Source: Amycolatopsis nivea
GTDB lineage: Bacteria; Actinomycetota; Actinomycetes; Mycobacteriales; Pseudonocardiaceae
NCBI RefSeq assembly: GCF_004522235.1
Contig: NZ_SDLT01000001.1
Coordinates: 310,001 to 374,000 of the forward strand
Direction: 5' to 3'
Length of the DNA stretch: 64,000 bases
Shown here piece after piece: positions 32,216 to 41,444 of the stretch. The notes beneath the pieces are model-generated. The model had not been told where the DNA came from. It saw only the letters and a program-made list of their open reading frames with translations, and made no database searches. The first letter of the stretch is position 1. Every line of letters begins with the position of its first letter. A program made the position numbers and the translations under genes.

Positions 32216-33004
32216 TCCGTGGATCAGCACCGCCGGAATGCCGTGGAGCAGGTGGATGTCGCGCAGCAGCTGATCGTCCTCGAGCCAGGCGTGGTGGCGG
32301 TAGTAGTGCGCGCAGAGGCGGGCGAGCGTGATCAGTTCGTCGTCCGGGCCCGCGCTGAACTGGCCGGTTCGTCCGCCGACCCATTCGTGCGAGATCACCG
32401 CGTCTTCCCAGGCGCACCAATCGCGGGCGGCGCGGAGCTGCACAGCGCGGTCCGGGCTGGCGAGGAGCTGCGCGTACCCGGCGAGGAGGTCTCCGTCCGG
32501 GTCGGGCGCGCCTGCCCGGAACGTTTCCCATTGCGCGGGCAGCAGCCGCCGGACGCCGCGGTAGAGCCAGTCGATCTCGTCCGGCGACGAGGTGAACGCG
32601 GCGACCAGCACGATGCCGCTGACCCGTTCCGGATGCCGCTGCGCGTAGGCCAGCGCGAGCGTCGCGCCCCAGGAACCGGCGTAGAGCAGCCAGTTCTCGA
32701 AGCCGAGGTGGACGCGCAGCCGCTCCATGTCGGCGATCAGGCGGTCGAGGGTCTGGTGCTCCAGGCTCACCGCCGGGTCCGCGACGCTCGGCGTGCTCCG
32801 TCCGCAGCCGCGCTGGTCGAACACCACGACGCGGAACTTCTCCGGGTCGAAGCCGCTGCGGCCGAAGCTGCCGCCGCCTCCGCCGGGGCCGCCGTGCACG
32901 CACAGCACCGGCTTGCCGGAGCCGCTGGCGTCCCAGTAGATCTGCTGTCCGTCGCCGGCGTCGAGCATGCCGGTCGCGTCGGGTTCGACCGAAAACGGCC
33001 GCAT
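32060..33004 (-). CDS. pip: proline iminopeptidase (alpha/beta hydrolase, S33)
   Basis: 314 residues. VLCVHGGPGGGG (oxyanion loop), FDQRGCGRSTP, the nucleophile elbow AGSWGATLALAYAQRHPERV and the closing His region IDDAGHTGS match prolyl aminopeptidases. The enzyme removes N-terminal Pro from peptides in the cytosol, a sensible partner to the oligopeptide importer just upstream on the other strand. ATG 33004 follows AGGAGG. The last 50 codons are duplicated downstream. Confidence 0.9.
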   Translation of the reverse strand: MRPFSVEPDATGMLDAGDGQQIYWDASGSGKPVLCVHGGPGGGGGSFGRSGFDPEKFRVVVFDQRGCGRSTPSVADPAVSLEHQTLDRLIADMERLRVHLGFENWLLYAGSWGATLALAYAQRHPERVSGIVLVAAFTSSPDEIDWLYRGVRRLLPAQWETFRAGAPDPDGDLLAGYAQLLASPDRAVQLRAARDWCAWEDAVISHEWVGGRTGQFSAGPDDELITLARLCAHYYRHHAWLEDDQLLRDIHLLHGIPAVLIHGRADLSAPLRKAWQLAQAWPDAELVVIDDAGHTGSPSMGTAVLEAIARFEDR

Positions 33005-33147
33005 CGCGGGCCTCCTCCCCGGGCCGGAAACCCGTCGAGCGTACTGGATCACGCCCGAGCCGGGTTTACAGCGCGGACCGGGGGTCCCTAGGATCTGGCG
33101 CGCCGGAAGCGCCGCGGACGCGCGGCCCCGGAGGGGTGGAGGTCTGG

Positions 33148-33813
33148 ATGGGGAACCCGGAGTCCGGCAGCGACCTCGAGTCGGTCGCGAATCTCGTGCG
33201 GCTGTCCGAGACGGCGCCGATGCCCCGGATCGACGGCAGCGAACCTCCGCCGCTGGTGCGCCGCCGGGCGGACAGCGCCGACGAACCGACCTCGGCGTTC
33301 GGCGGGGTCCTCGACGTTTCGACCGGCTCCCCGGCCGAACAGCTCGCCAAACGCGGCCCGGCGCCCGTCGCCGACCCGCCCGCGCCGGCCGCCGAGACCG
33401 CGCCGCCCGCCCAGCGAAAGCCGCGCTACGGCCTCTTCGCCGGCGCTGCGGTGGTGGTGTGCGCGGGGCTGGGCTCGTGGGCGTTGTGGCCGTCGGCGTC
33501 CGGCGGGACGGACTCGCAGCCGGTGCAGCCGCCGCCCGCTCCGGTCCGCACCACGTCGTCCGCGCCGCCCGCGGTGAGCACGCTCAGCGCGTCCCCGGCC
33601 CCGGCGAGCGACCAGGTGCGCGACACGGTGATCCGGGCCAGCAGCCGTCCCGCGACGACCGCGCCGCCGCCGCGCGTCCAGCCGACGCAGAACCCGCAGC
33701 AGGACAGCCGGGACCAGTCCCACGACTCGATGGAGGACGCGTTCCGCTCGGCGGTCAGCTCGTACATGGAGCAATGGGGCAACGGCGACGGGCCGCGCCG
33801 CTGGCACGGCTGA
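33148..33813 (+). CDS. single-pass membrane protein with Pro-rich outer segment, unknown
   Basis: 221 residues. About 95 hydrophilic residues come first, then one membrane helix (YGLFAGAAVVVCAGLGSWAL near 100-120), then about 100 residues rich in Pro, Ser, Thr and Gln, ending EQWGNGDGPRRWHG. No catalytic domain is visible. ATG 33148 with GGAGG just upstream is preferred over GTG 33136. Many actinobacteria carry such proteins near regulatory genes; I do not recognise a family. Confidence 0.6.
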   Translation: MGNPESGSDLESVANLVRLSETAPMPRIDGSEPPPLVRRRADSADEPTSAFGGVLDVSTGSPAEQLAKRGPAPVADPPAPAAETAPPAQRKPRYGLFAGAAVVVCAGLGSWALWPSASGGTDSQPVQPPPAPVRTTSSAPPAVSTLSASPAPASDQVRDTVIRASSRPATTAPPPRVQPTQNPQQDSRDQSHDSMEDAFRSAVSSYMEQWGNGDGPRRWHG

Positions 33814-33822
33814 GCGGCAGTA

Positions 33823-33835
33823 CTACTCTGAGTAG
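33823..33835 (+). promoter_or_regulatory. palindrome upstream of the SAM methyltransferase gene
   Basis: CTACTCTGAGTAG, a perfect 6-1-6 inverted repeat in an AT-richer pocket, 33 bases before the ATG at 33869. It is a good candidate operator or a promoter-overlapping site. Confidence 0.45.
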
Positions 33836-33868
33836 GTCACTGCCGACCGACCGCTCCGCGAGGTGTCC

Positions 33869-34723
33869 ATGACCGGCTCGTCGTCCCCGTTGTCGCCCAG
33901 CCAGGTGCCGGTGGGGGTGGACCCGAACCGCCCGAGCATCGCGCGGATCTACGACGGGTTCCTCGGCGGGAGCCACCACTACGAGGTGGACCGCGCGGTG
34001 ATGGAGAAGATCAGCACGGCCGTCCCGGAGGCGGTGCACATCGCCCGCGGCAACCGCGGTTTCCACAACCGCGTGCTGCGCATGCTGGCGAGCCAGACCG
34101 ACATCCGCCAGTTCCTCGACTGCGGTTCCGGCCTGCCGACCGCCGAGAACACCCACCAGATCGTGCAGCGCTACCACCGCGACGCGCACGTGGTGTACGT
34201 CGACAACGACCCGGTGGTGCTCGCGCACGGCCGCGCGCTGCTGGAGGACAACGACTTCACGCACATGGTCGAGGCCGACATCTTCGAGCCGCGGGCCGTG
34301 CTGCAGCACGAAACCGTGCGCGAGTACATCGACTTCTCGGAGCCGGTCGCGCTCCTGCACATCGGCACCATGCACCACTACGAGGGCGACGGCGCGGTCG
34401 AGGTGATGCGCGAGTACATCGACGCCCTCGCGCCCGGTTCGTACGTCGCCATGGCGCACTTCTACGACCCCGAGGTGCCGGAGCTGACCGCGGTCGCGAA
34501 GCGGATCGAGGAGATCCTCGTGTCCGGACCGCTGGGCGCTGGGCGGTTCCGGACCCGCGCCGAGATCGAGGCGATGCTGCCCGGTCTCGAACTGCTCCCG
34601 CCGAGCCGCACGGACGGGCCCGGCTTGTCGGTCGCGGACGAGTGGTGGCAGGACGGTCCGAGGCTGAAGCCGCTGAGCGACGCCGCCCGGTGCGTGGCGG
34701 GTGTGGTGGGCCGGAAGGTCTGA
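33869..34723 (+). CDS. SAM-dependent methyltransferase, Methyltransf_19 (DUF574)
   Basis: 284 residues. PNRPSIARIYDGFLGGSHHY near the start and FLDCGSGLPTAENTHQI with VVYVDNDPVVLAHGRALL (SAM site) are the hallmarks of this actinobacterial family, present in many copies per genome in Streptomyces and Amycolatopsis. Targets are largely unknown. ATG 33869 has GAGGT seven bases upstream. A palindrome at 33823-33835 suggests its own regulation. Confidence 0.88.
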   Translation: MTGSSSPLSPSQVPVGVDPNRPSIARIYDGFLGGSHHYEVDRAVMEKISTAVPEAVHIARGNRGFHNRVLRMLASQTDIRQFLDCGSGLPTAENTHQIVQRYHRDAHVVYVDNDPVVLAHGRALLEDNDFTHMVEADIFEPRAVLQHETVREYIDFSEPVALLHIGTMHHYEGDGAVEVMREYIDALAPGSYVAMAHFYDPEVPELTAVAKRIEEILVSGPLGAGRFRTRAEIEAMLPGLELLPPSRTDGPGLSVADEWWQDGPRLKPLSDAARCVAGVVGRKV

Positions 34724-34726
34724 TTC

Positions 34727-36202
34727 CTACGCCGGTTGCGGGACTTCCGCGACCGGCGCGGGTTGCCTGCGGGCGATGAGGTAGCCGACGAACCCGAACC
34801 CGATCAGCACGGCCAGCGTTCCGGCGGTGAACAATTCGAAGGTCAGCCGCGACACGCCCCAGGTGCCCTCGAAGTCGTAGGGCACCCCGAGCGCGCGGTC
34901 CAGCACCCCGGGCACCACCGTCTGCCACGCGCCCAGCAGGATCCACGCGTAGATCAGCACCGAGCTGACCCACAGTCCGATCCGTCCGCCGGGAACCCGG
35001 AACGGGCGGTCCGCCGCGGGGTATTTCCGCCGCAGCACCAGGATTGTCGGGAAGATCAGCAGGTACGACAGCAGCAGGGTGCTCACCGCGATGTTGAGCA
35101 CCACCGCGAACACCGCCGAGGCCGAACTGCTCTGCACGATCGTCGCCACCACCGTGAACGCGGTCGCGACCACGCCGGAGAGCAGGTTGACCCGCAACGG
35201 CGTGTTGAGCTTCGGATGGAACGCCCCGAACCATCGCGGGAACGCGCCGTCGACCGCGGCCATCGCCTGGATGCGGTCCGAGGCGATCATCCACGAGCAG
35301 CCCTGGTTCAGCAGGACGAAAATGAACACGACGGCGGCGAGCGTCAGCATCCCGTCCGCGGCGCCGCCGTAGACGGAGAACACCTGGCGCACCGCGTCGA
35401 GGAACCCGCCGAGCCCGTTGATCTTGTCCGGCGGCATCACCAGCACGATGCCGAAAACCGGCACCAGGTAGCACAACGCCGACACGAGACCGGAAACGCC
35501 GACGGTGATCGGGACATCGCGCCGCGGGTTGTGCATCTCCTCCGCGGCGCCGTTGGGCGCTTCGAAGCCGACGAGGGCGAACATCAGAACCGGGACCACG
35601 GCGAGGAATCCGCCGATGGTGGGGGAGAAGGCCAGTGAGCCGTGGACGCCGTTGCGCGCCGCGTAGATCGCCGCGGTGACGGCGAAAAGCACCACGAGCC
35701 CGACCTTCAGCAAGGCCCCGGCGGCGATGAACCACTTGCCGTACCGCAGGCTCACCACCGCGCCGAGGATGGCCAGCCAGATGAACACCAGCTTGAACGT
35801 GTAATCCGCGAACCCGCCCGGCGAGGCCGGCACGAGGTACTGCTGCCAGGTCGCCGCCGCGAGGAAGGTGATCGATCCGCCGAGCCACACCGGGTTGGTG
35901 ATCCAGTACAGCAGCGTGCCGAGCGCGGCGGGCAGCTTCCCGAACGCGAGGCGCAGCCAGACGAACGGCCCGCCCTCCGCCGGGAACGCGCTCCCGAGTT
36001 CGGCCATGACCAGGCCGTACGGGAACAGGAACAGCACGAGGAGCACGGCGGTCCAGGTGACCGCCTCCGCCCCGGAGGTCGCGATCTGGCCGATGGTGTC
36101 CACCGAGATGATGGCCGCGATCGCGAGGAAGATCGAGTCGATCCGGCGCAGATTCCGGCGCAGGTTTCCGGATTCGCTGTTGACGAAGGTGGGTTCGGAC
36201 AC
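34727..36202 (-). CDS. APC family amino acid / amine permease
   Basis: 491 residues with 12 predicted helices. The start (RRNLRRIDSIFLAIAAIISV) and the conserved GFEAPNGAAEEMHNPRRDVP place it in the APC superfamily, proton-coupled amino acid and polyamine transporters. It lies 31 bases downstream of the MFS gene on the same strand, so both probably share the LysR-type operator at 37659-37679. The surrounding amine and amide catabolic genes suggest an amino-acid derivative or amine as cargo. Confidence 0.85.
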   Translation of the reverse strand: MSEPTFVNSESGNLRRNLRRIDSIFLAIAAIISVDTIGQIATSGAEAVTWTAVLLVLFLFPYGLVMAELGSAFPAEGGPFVWLRLAFGKLPAALGTLLYWITNPVWLGGSITFLAAATWQQYLVPASPGGFADYTFKLVFIWLAILGAVVSLRYGKWFIAAGALLKVGLVVLFAVTAAIYAARNGVHGSLAFSPTIGGFLAVVPVLMFALVGFEAPNGAAEEMHNPRRDVPITVGVSGLVSALCYLVPVFGIVLVMPPDKINGLGGFLDAVRQVFSVYGGAADGMLTLAAVVFIFVLLNQGCSWMIASDRIQAMAAVDGAFPRWFGAFHPKLNTPLRVNLLSGVVATAFTVVATIVQSSSASAVFAVVLNIAVSTLLLSYLLIFPTILVLRRKYPAADRPFRVPGGRIGLWVSSVLIYAWILLGAWQTVVPGVLDRALGVPYDFEGTWGVSRLTFELFTAGTLAVLIGFGFVGYLIARRQPAPVAEVPQPA

Positions 36203-36233
36203 GCTTCACCGCCTTTGGTGAATCGAGGGTGAG

Positions 36234-37577
36234 TCAGGCTTCGGTGTTCTCCAGGTCTTCCTTGTGCAGCAACGGGGTTCCGGCGGTCTCGCGCATCGAG
36301 AACGCGGCGACGAGACCGACCGCCGCGGCGGCCATCAGGTACGGGCCGGGCACGAGCGTGCTGCCGGTCGCGGAAATCAGGACGGTCATCAGGTACGGCA
36401 CGGTGCCGGCGAACAGCGCCGCGGTGATGTTGTACGCGATGGACAGTCCGCTTTGCCGGGTGCGGGTCGGGAAGATCTCCGCCGACCACACCGCGTAGGT
36501 GCCGAGGATCGCCGCCAGGATCGCGCCGAGGGCGAGCCCGCCGATCCAGGTGCCGACGAGGCCGGTGCGCATCAGCAGGTACGCGGGGACGGCGAAGACG
36601 AACAGCGCCGCGCCCGCGCCGATCAGGACCGGCTTTCGCCCGACCCGGTCGGAAAGGCGGCCGAAGAACGGCACGAGGACCAGCCCGACGAGCGAGATCA
36701 CCGTGGACAGTGCCGCCGCGCTGCCGGACGAGTGGCCGAGGTAGTCGGTCTCGTAGGTGACCAGGTAGGTGAGCACGGCGTAGAACGGCACGTGCATCAT
36801 CGTCATCAGCCCGGCCGCCTGGAATAGCTGCTTCTTGTTGTGGCGGAACAGTTCCCGGACCGGGCTGCGGGGCACGTTGTCGGTCGCTTCGAGGGCGCGG
36901 TACTCGGGCGTGTCCTCGATCTTGCTGCGGATGACGAACCCGATGATGCCCAGCGGCGCGGCGATCAGGAACGGGACGCGCCAGCCCCACGACGCCAGCT
37001 GTGCGTTCGTCAGGCCGATCGACAGCAGCAGGAACACGAACGAACCGGCGAGGAAGCCCAGCAGCGAACCGACTTCGAGCCAGCTGACGCCGAACCCGCG
37101 ACGCCGCCGCGGCGCGTACTCGGCGAGGAAGCTCGCCGCGCTGCCGAATTCGCCGCCCGCCGCGAGGCCCTGCAACAGGCGCAGCAGCACCAGCAGGATC
37201 GGGGCCGCGATGCCGATCGTCGAGTAGCCCGGCAGCAGGCCGATCACGAGCGTGGCCCCGGACATCACGAAGATGACCACCGACAGCGTGCGCTTGCGGC
37301 CGATCTTGTCGCCCAGCGGCCCGAAGATCAGCGCGCCGACCGGCCGGATGCCGAACGACACCGCGAAGACGCCGAACACCGCGAGCAGGCCCGCGGTCGA
37401 GTTGCCCGCCGGGAAGAACACCGAGGCGATGGTGCCGGCGAGGTAGGCGTAGGCGGCCCAGTCGAACCAGTGCACGAAGACGCCGACGGCACCGGCGGCG
37501 ACACTGCGGCGCAGCGTCGCGGGATCGGCGCTCTGTTCGGCGAGGTCGGGCGCCGGAGAGGCGTCGGATGCGGTCAT
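36234..37577 (-). CDS. MFS transporter, metabolite:H+ symporter (MHS) type
   Basis: 447 residues, 12 helices. GIRPVGALIFGPLGDKIGRK is the MHS-type signature loop between helices 2 and 3, with the repeat FGRLSDRVGRKPVL in the second half. Relatives (ProP, KgtP, ShiA) import organic acids or betaines with protons. ATG 37577 has AAGGAGG. The promoter region contains a TGCATCG-type operator shared with two other operons. Confidence 0.88.
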   Translation of the reverse strand: MTASDASPAPDLAEQSADPATLRRSVAAGAVGVFVHWFDWAAYAYLAGTIASVFFPAGNSTAGLLAVFGVFAVSFGIRPVGALIFGPLGDKIGRKRTLSVVIFVMSGATLVIGLLPGYSTIGIAAPILLVLLRLLQGLAAGGEFGSAASFLAEYAPRRRRGFGVSWLEVGSLLGFLAGSFVFLLLSIGLTNAQLASWGWRVPFLIAAPLGIIGFVIRSKIEDTPEYRALEATDNVPRSPVRELFRHNKKQLFQAAGLMTMMHVPFYAVLTYLVTYETDYLGHSSGSAAALSTVISLVGLVLVPFFGRLSDRVGRKPVLIGAGAALFVFAVPAYLLMRTGLVGTWIGGLALGAILAAILGTYAVWSAEIFPTRTRQSGLSIAYNITAALFAGTVPYLMTVLISATGSTLVPGPYLMAAAAVGLVAAFSMRETAGTPLLHKEDLENTEA

Positions 37578-37658
37578 GAATGGCCTCCTTGGACCGGTTC
37601 TCCGGGAGGACGCTAAGAGCGGCCCACGGCATCTAACAAGAAGTAATAAGCAAAGCAA

Positions 37659-37679
37659 TGCATCGGTTCGAGTTATGCA
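37659..37679 (-). promoter_or_regulatory. LysR-type operator upstream of the MFS-APC operon
   Basis: TGCATCG, seven bases GTTCGAG, then TTATGCA (5 of 7 matching CGATGCA). It is 82 bases above the MFS start codon. Downstream on the minus strand TTGCTT-N17-TAGATG is a possible promoter. The same site occurs at 41470-41490 and 49661-49681. Confidence 0.6.
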
Positions 37680-37731
37680 GAAGCGCTGAGCTGTGCCGAT
37701 ACGAGGGTCTGACGGCGGCGAAACACCGTGT

Positions 37732-39138
37732 TCACGTGCGGGACGGCCCGCCGGTGAGCGCCTGCGGGGTGATCAGCGCGCCCACCTGGTCGTCGGTCAG
37801 CAACCGCCGTTCCCGCACCAGTTCCAAAGCCGGACGCCCGGTTTGGTGCGCTTCCAGGGCGAGCCCGCACGCGGTTTCGTAGCCGAGCGCCGGGCTCAGC
37901 GCGGTAACCAATCCGGTCGAGGTGGCGACGAGGTCGGCGAGGTGCTCTCGGCGCGCGGTGATGCCGCGTACGCAGTGTTCGGCGAGCACCCGGGCACCGG
38001 CAGTGAGGTGGTCGAGCCCGGCGGTCAGCGCTCGCGCGATGACCGGTTCGAAGGCGTTGAGCTGGAGCTGCCCGCCTTCGGCAGCGAGCGTGATCGTCAC
38101 GTCGTGGCCGATGATTTCGAAGGCGATCTGGTTGACCGTCTCCGGGACGACGGGGTTGACCTTGCCCGGCATGATCGAGGACCCGGCCTGCCGGGCGGGC
38201 AGTGCGATCTCGCCGAACCCGGCCTGCGGCCCGGACGAGAGCAACCGGAGATCGTTGCAGATCTTGGACATTTTGACCGCCACGCGTTTCAGCACGCCGG
38301 ACAGCTGCACGAACACGCCGACGTCCTGGGTCGCCTCGATCAGGTCGGGCGCGGAGACGAGCGTCGCGATGCCGGTCAGCTCGCGCAGATGCGCGACAGC
38401 CCGCTCGCGGTACCCGGGACGCGCGTTGAGGCCGGTGCCGATCGCGGTGCCGCCGAGGTTCAGCTCGTGCAGCAGCAACCGGGCTTCGGCGAGCCGCTGT
38501 TCGTCCTCGCCGAGCGTGGCGGCGAACGCGCCGAACTCCTGGCCGAGCGTCATCGGGACGGCGTCCTGCAGCTGGGTGCGGCCCATCTTGAGGACGTCGG
38601 CGAACTCGATCGCCTTGTCCGCGAACGCTTCCCGCAGCCCGGCGAGCGCGGCGAGCAGTTCGGCGAGATGCCGGTCGAGGGCGAGTTTGACCGCGGTGGG
38701 GTAGACGTCGTTGGTGCTCTGGCCGAGGTTGACGTGGTCGAGCGGATGCAGCTCGGTGTACTCGCCGCGCGCGTGGCCGAGCAGTTCCAGGGCGCGGTTG
38801 GCGATGACCTCGTTGGCGTTCATGTTCGTCGACGTCCCGGCACCGCCCTGGATGAGGTCGACGACGAACTGGTCGTGCAGCCGACCGCTCCGGATTTCCG
38901 CGCACGCCTGCCCGATCGCCGCGGCTCGGTCCGGCGGGAGGGCACCGACTTCCGCGTTGGCCCGCGCGGCGGCCTCCTTGACGGTGGCGAGCGCGGCGAC
39001 GAGATGCGGCCGGTCGGCGAGGGTTTCGCCGGTGATGGGGAAGTTGACCAGCGCACGGGCGGTGTGCGCGCCGTAGTAGACGTCGCCGGGCACGCTGATT
39101 TCGCCGAGCATGTCGTGCTCGGAGCGGGTGCTGGACAT
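37732..39138 (-). CDS. aspA: aspartate ammonia-lyase
   Basis: 468 residues. The fumarase/aspartase signature GSSIMPGKVNPVVPE is near 322, and the VVPE ending plus GQLQLNAFEPVI favour aspartase over fumarase. NLGQSTNDVYPTA and GAGTSTNMNANEVIANRA also fit. It splits L-aspartate to fumarate and ammonia in the cytosol. It lies 25 bases after the M20 amidohydrolase gene, so the operon could free and then deaminate aspartate. ATG 39138 follows GGAAGGA. Confidence 0.9.
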   Translation of the reverse strand: MSSTRSEHDMLGEISVPGDVYYGAHTARALVNFPITGETLADRPHLVAALATVKEAAARANAEVGALPPDRAAAIGQACAEIRSGRLHDQFVVDLIQGGAGTSTNMNANEVIANRALELLGHARGEYTELHPLDHVNLGQSTNDVYPTAVKLALDRHLAELLAALAGLREAFADKAIEFADVLKMGRTQLQDAVPMTLGQEFGAFAATLGEDEQRLAEARLLLHELNLGGTAIGTGLNARPGYRERAVAHLRELTGIATLVSAPDLIEATQDVGVFVQLSGVLKRVAVKMSKICNDLRLLSSGPQAGFGEIALPARQAGSSIMPGKVNPVVPETVNQIAFEIIGHDVTITLAAEGGQLQLNAFEPVIARALTAGLDHLTAGARVLAEHCVRGITARREHLADLVATSTGLVTALSPALGYETACGLALEAHQTGRPALELVRERRLLTDDQVGALITPQALTGGPSRT

Positions 39139-39163
39139 CGGTGTCCTTCCCGGTGCAGGAGGT

Positions 39164-40288
39164 TCAGAGGGTGCGGTCGACGCCGGTCCACGCCAGCGCG
39201 ATGGCGCCGTCGAGCAGGGCGCGCTCGGCGGTGCCGCCGACGCAGTGCGCGGCGAATTCGCGCTGGTGGTTGATCGCGGGCAGCGACCCGATGCCGATGT
39301 AGGGATGAATCGCGGGCACGACCTGCGAGACGTTGCCCATGTCGGTGGACGCGCGGTTCATCCGCGACGCCGTGCCGTCCGGCGCGAACTCGCGGCCGAG
39401 TTCGAGGGCGTTGGCGCGATAGGCGGCCAAAGCCCGTTCATCGGCGTGGAATTCGGCGTACGGCTTGCTTTCCGGCTCGACGCTCAGTTCACAGCCGGTG
39501 GCCAGTGCTCCGGCTTCGAAAGCCCGCATGACACGTGGCTCCAATTCGGACAGTTCCGCCAGCGTCTCGGCTCGCACGTACCACCGGCCGGACGCGTGCT
39601 CGGGGATCGCGTTGGGGGCGTCCCCGGCGTGCGTCACGATCCCGTGCACGCGTGCCGAGGCGGGAAGTTGTTGCCGCAGAAGCCCGATCGCGACCTGGGC
39701 GACAGTGAACGCGTCGGCGGCGTTGACCCCGGCTTCGGGATACGCGGCCGCGTGCGCGGACTTGCCGGTGTAGGAAATCTTCGAGTGGCTGACGGCGAAC
39801 GGCCGCGCTTCGGCGACGTCGACCGGTGCCGGGTGCACCATCATCGCGAGGTCGACCCCCGTGAAAGCGCCGCGCTCCAGCAGTTCGATCTTCCCGCCAC
39901 CGCCCTCCTCAGCCGGGGTTCCGTAGACCTCGACGGTGATCCCGAGGTCGTCGGCGACTTGGGCGAGCCCCAGCGCGGCCCCGATTGAGCTGGCCGCGAT
40001 GAGGTTGTGCCCGCACGCGTGGCCCAGGCCAGGCAGCGCGTCGTACTCGGCGCACAGCGCGATCCGCCGGGGCCCGGAGCCGAAGCTGGCGTGGAACGCG
40101 GTGTCCAGACCGAGGTACTTCGCCGTGACCGCGAACCCGGCCCGGTCGAGCAGTTCCGGCACCGCGGCGGCCGCGCGATGCTCTTCCCACGCGGTTTCCG
40201 GGTCCGCGTGCAGGCGCTCGGACAGCTGGATCAGCTCGTCGGCGTGCCGCTCGACCGCGGCGCGGGCGGCCGCTTTGGGGGTGGCCAT
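39164..40288 (-). CDS. M20D family amidohydrolase / aminoacylase-like
   Basis: 374 residues. Metal-site motifs CAEYDALPGLGHACGHN and GTPAEEGGGGK, the dimerisation (lid) domain from SKISYTGKSAHAAAYPEAG, and the C-terminal NRASTDMGNVSQVVPAIHPY are intact. M20D members hydrolyse amide-linked amino acids, such as N-acyl-, p-aminobenzoyl- and indoleacetyl-amino acids. With aspA next in the operon, an N-acyl- or amide-linked aspartate is an attractive but unproven substrate. The start overlaps the DUF1028 stop (TGATG; GTG 40291 in frame is also possible). Confidence 0.85.
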   Translation of the reverse strand: MATPKAAARAAVERHADELIQLSERLHADPETAWEEHRAAAAVPELLDRAGFAVTAKYLGLDTAFHASFGSGPRRIALCAEYDALPGLGHACGHNLIAASSIGAALGLAQVADDLGITVEVYGTPAEEGGGGKIELLERGAFTGVDLAMMVHPAPVDVAEARPFAVSHSKISYTGKSAHAAAYPEAGVNAADAFTVAQVAIGLLRQQLPASARVHGIVTHAGDAPNAIPEHASGRWYVRAETLAELSELEPRVMRAFEAGALATGCELSVEPESKPYAEFHADERALAAYRANALELGREFAPDGTASRMNRASTDMGNVSQVVPAIHPYIGIGSLPAINHQREFAAHCVGGTAERALLDGAIALAWTGVDRTL

Positions 40289-40965
40289 CACTCGTCTCCC
40301 GGCACGCCGTAGGACGGCGCGGCGGCGGGGTTCAGGCCGCGGGTGACGTAGTCGTCGCGCTGGGGGAGCCAGACGTCGAGGAGTTCGGCGAGCTGCTCGA
40401 TCGGCTCGTCCGCCCAGTCCACGCGCAGATCGGTGACCGGCCAGTCCGCCCCGGACACGACGACCAGCCCGGCTGACCGCACCGGGCCTTCCTCGCCGCC
40501 CGCCGCGAGCCCGGCCCGCATCGCCGCGACGAGGCGTTGTTCCAGCTCGCCGGTGGCGTCGGTGAAAGCGTCCACCATGGACTGTGGGATGTGGTTACCC
40601 GCCAGCATGTTGCCCGCCACCACTACGCCGTCCGCTGTCGCCGACGCGTGCGTGCCGAGGGTTTTCGAGCCGCTGTAAGCGAAACCGGGCCCGGTCTGGC
40701 CGAGCACGGTCAGCTGCCGGTACTCGATGTGCTCCGCCGCCGACGTGACCTCGGCGAGCGCCTTTTCCGGGTCGCCGTGCTCGGCGAGCCGGTCCAGCAG
40801 GCGTCCGCCGAGCCGCGGGTCGGTGATGTTCTGCGAGGCGGCCGCGCCGAGGCCCGGGCGCAGGTGCGCGACCCGGGCGACGACCGCCGGACTGGACGAG
40901 CTGGCCGCGATGCCGAATCGGACGGTGCCGCCGGACGTGTCGCGGGCGACGATCGAAAAGGTCAC
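40288..40965 (-). CDS. DUF1028 family protein (Ntn-hydrolase-like)
   Basis: 225 residues. It opens with TFSIVARD and has GAAASQNITDP, then VVVAGNMLAGNHIPQSM, the pattern of DUF1028 proteins, which resemble Ntn hydrolases. Their reaction is not established; they occur with M20 peptidases, RidA proteins and peptide transporters, as here. GTG overlaps the RidA stop (GTGA), with the GGAGGAG ribosome site inside the ridA end. Confidence 0.85.
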   Translation of the reverse strand: MTFSIVARDTSGGTVRFGIAASSSSPAVVARVAHLRPGLGAAASQNITDPRLGGRLLDRLAEHGDPEKALAEVTSAAEHIEYRQLTVLGQTGPGFAYSGSKTLGTHASATADGVVVAGNMLAGNHIPQSMVDAFTDATGELEQRLVAAMRAGLAAGGEEGPVRSAGLVVVSGADWPVTDLRVDWADEPIEQLAELLDVWLPQRDDYVTRGLNPAAAPSYGVPGDE

Positions 40966-41384
40966 TTCTCCTCCTCCGGGATCACCGCGATGGCGTCGAT
41001 CTCGCACAGCCACTCCGGCCGGGCGAGCGCGGACACGACCACGCCGGTCGAGATCGGGTGCACGCCCTTGGTCCAGCGCCCGACGGTGCGGTAGACCGCC
41101 TCGCGGTAGCGCGGGTCGACGAGGTAGATGGTGAGCTTGACCAGGTGTTCCATCCGGCTGCCCGCTTCTTCGAGCAGCATCTTGATGTTCGCCATCGCCT
41201 GCTCGGCCTGCGCGGCGACGTCGCCGATCCCGACCGATTCGCTCGTGTCGAGGTCCTGCCCGATCTGGCCGCGCACGTAGACCGTGCCGTTGGCGACGAC
41301 GGCCTGGCACAGGTCGTTGTCGAGGTTCTGCTCCGGGTAGGTGTCCCGCGTGTTGAACGGGCGGATGCGACGGTGGACAGTCAC
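40962..41384 (-). CDS. RidA family enamine/imine deaminase-like protein
   Basis: 140 residues. VVANGTVYVRGQIGQDL, then AQAEQAMANIKMLLEEAGS and VHPISTGVVVSALARPEWLCEIDAIAV match the YjgF/YER057c/UK114 fold. The conserved Arg of RidA proper, which binds the carboxylate, is replaced in context, so it may be one of the Rid subfamilies linked to specific catabolic operons. It would clear reactive imines made by amine oxidation or amino-acid cleavage. GTG 41384 has GGAAGG. First gene of the four-gene operon; its promoter carries the LysR-type operator. Confidence 0.85.
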   Translation of the reverse strand: MTVHRRIRPFNTRDTYPEQNLDNDLCQAVVANGTVYVRGQIGQDLDTSESVGIGDVAAQAEQAMANIKMLLEEAGSRMEHLVKLTIYLVDPRYREAVYRTVGRWTKGVHPISTGVVVSALARPEWLCEIDAIAVIPEEEK

Positions 41385-41444
41385 TGCGGGGCCTTCCGTG
41401 CGGCGGTCGTCGGACGCCTCAGCCTGACCGCGCCGCCGAGGTTC

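Noticed and set aside
31822..32220. Assembly error as explanation of the junction duplications
   Set aside because: The copies differ by many point changes and small deletions in all four places, which a collapsed or doubled assembly of identical sequence would not show. Long reads would still be decisive.
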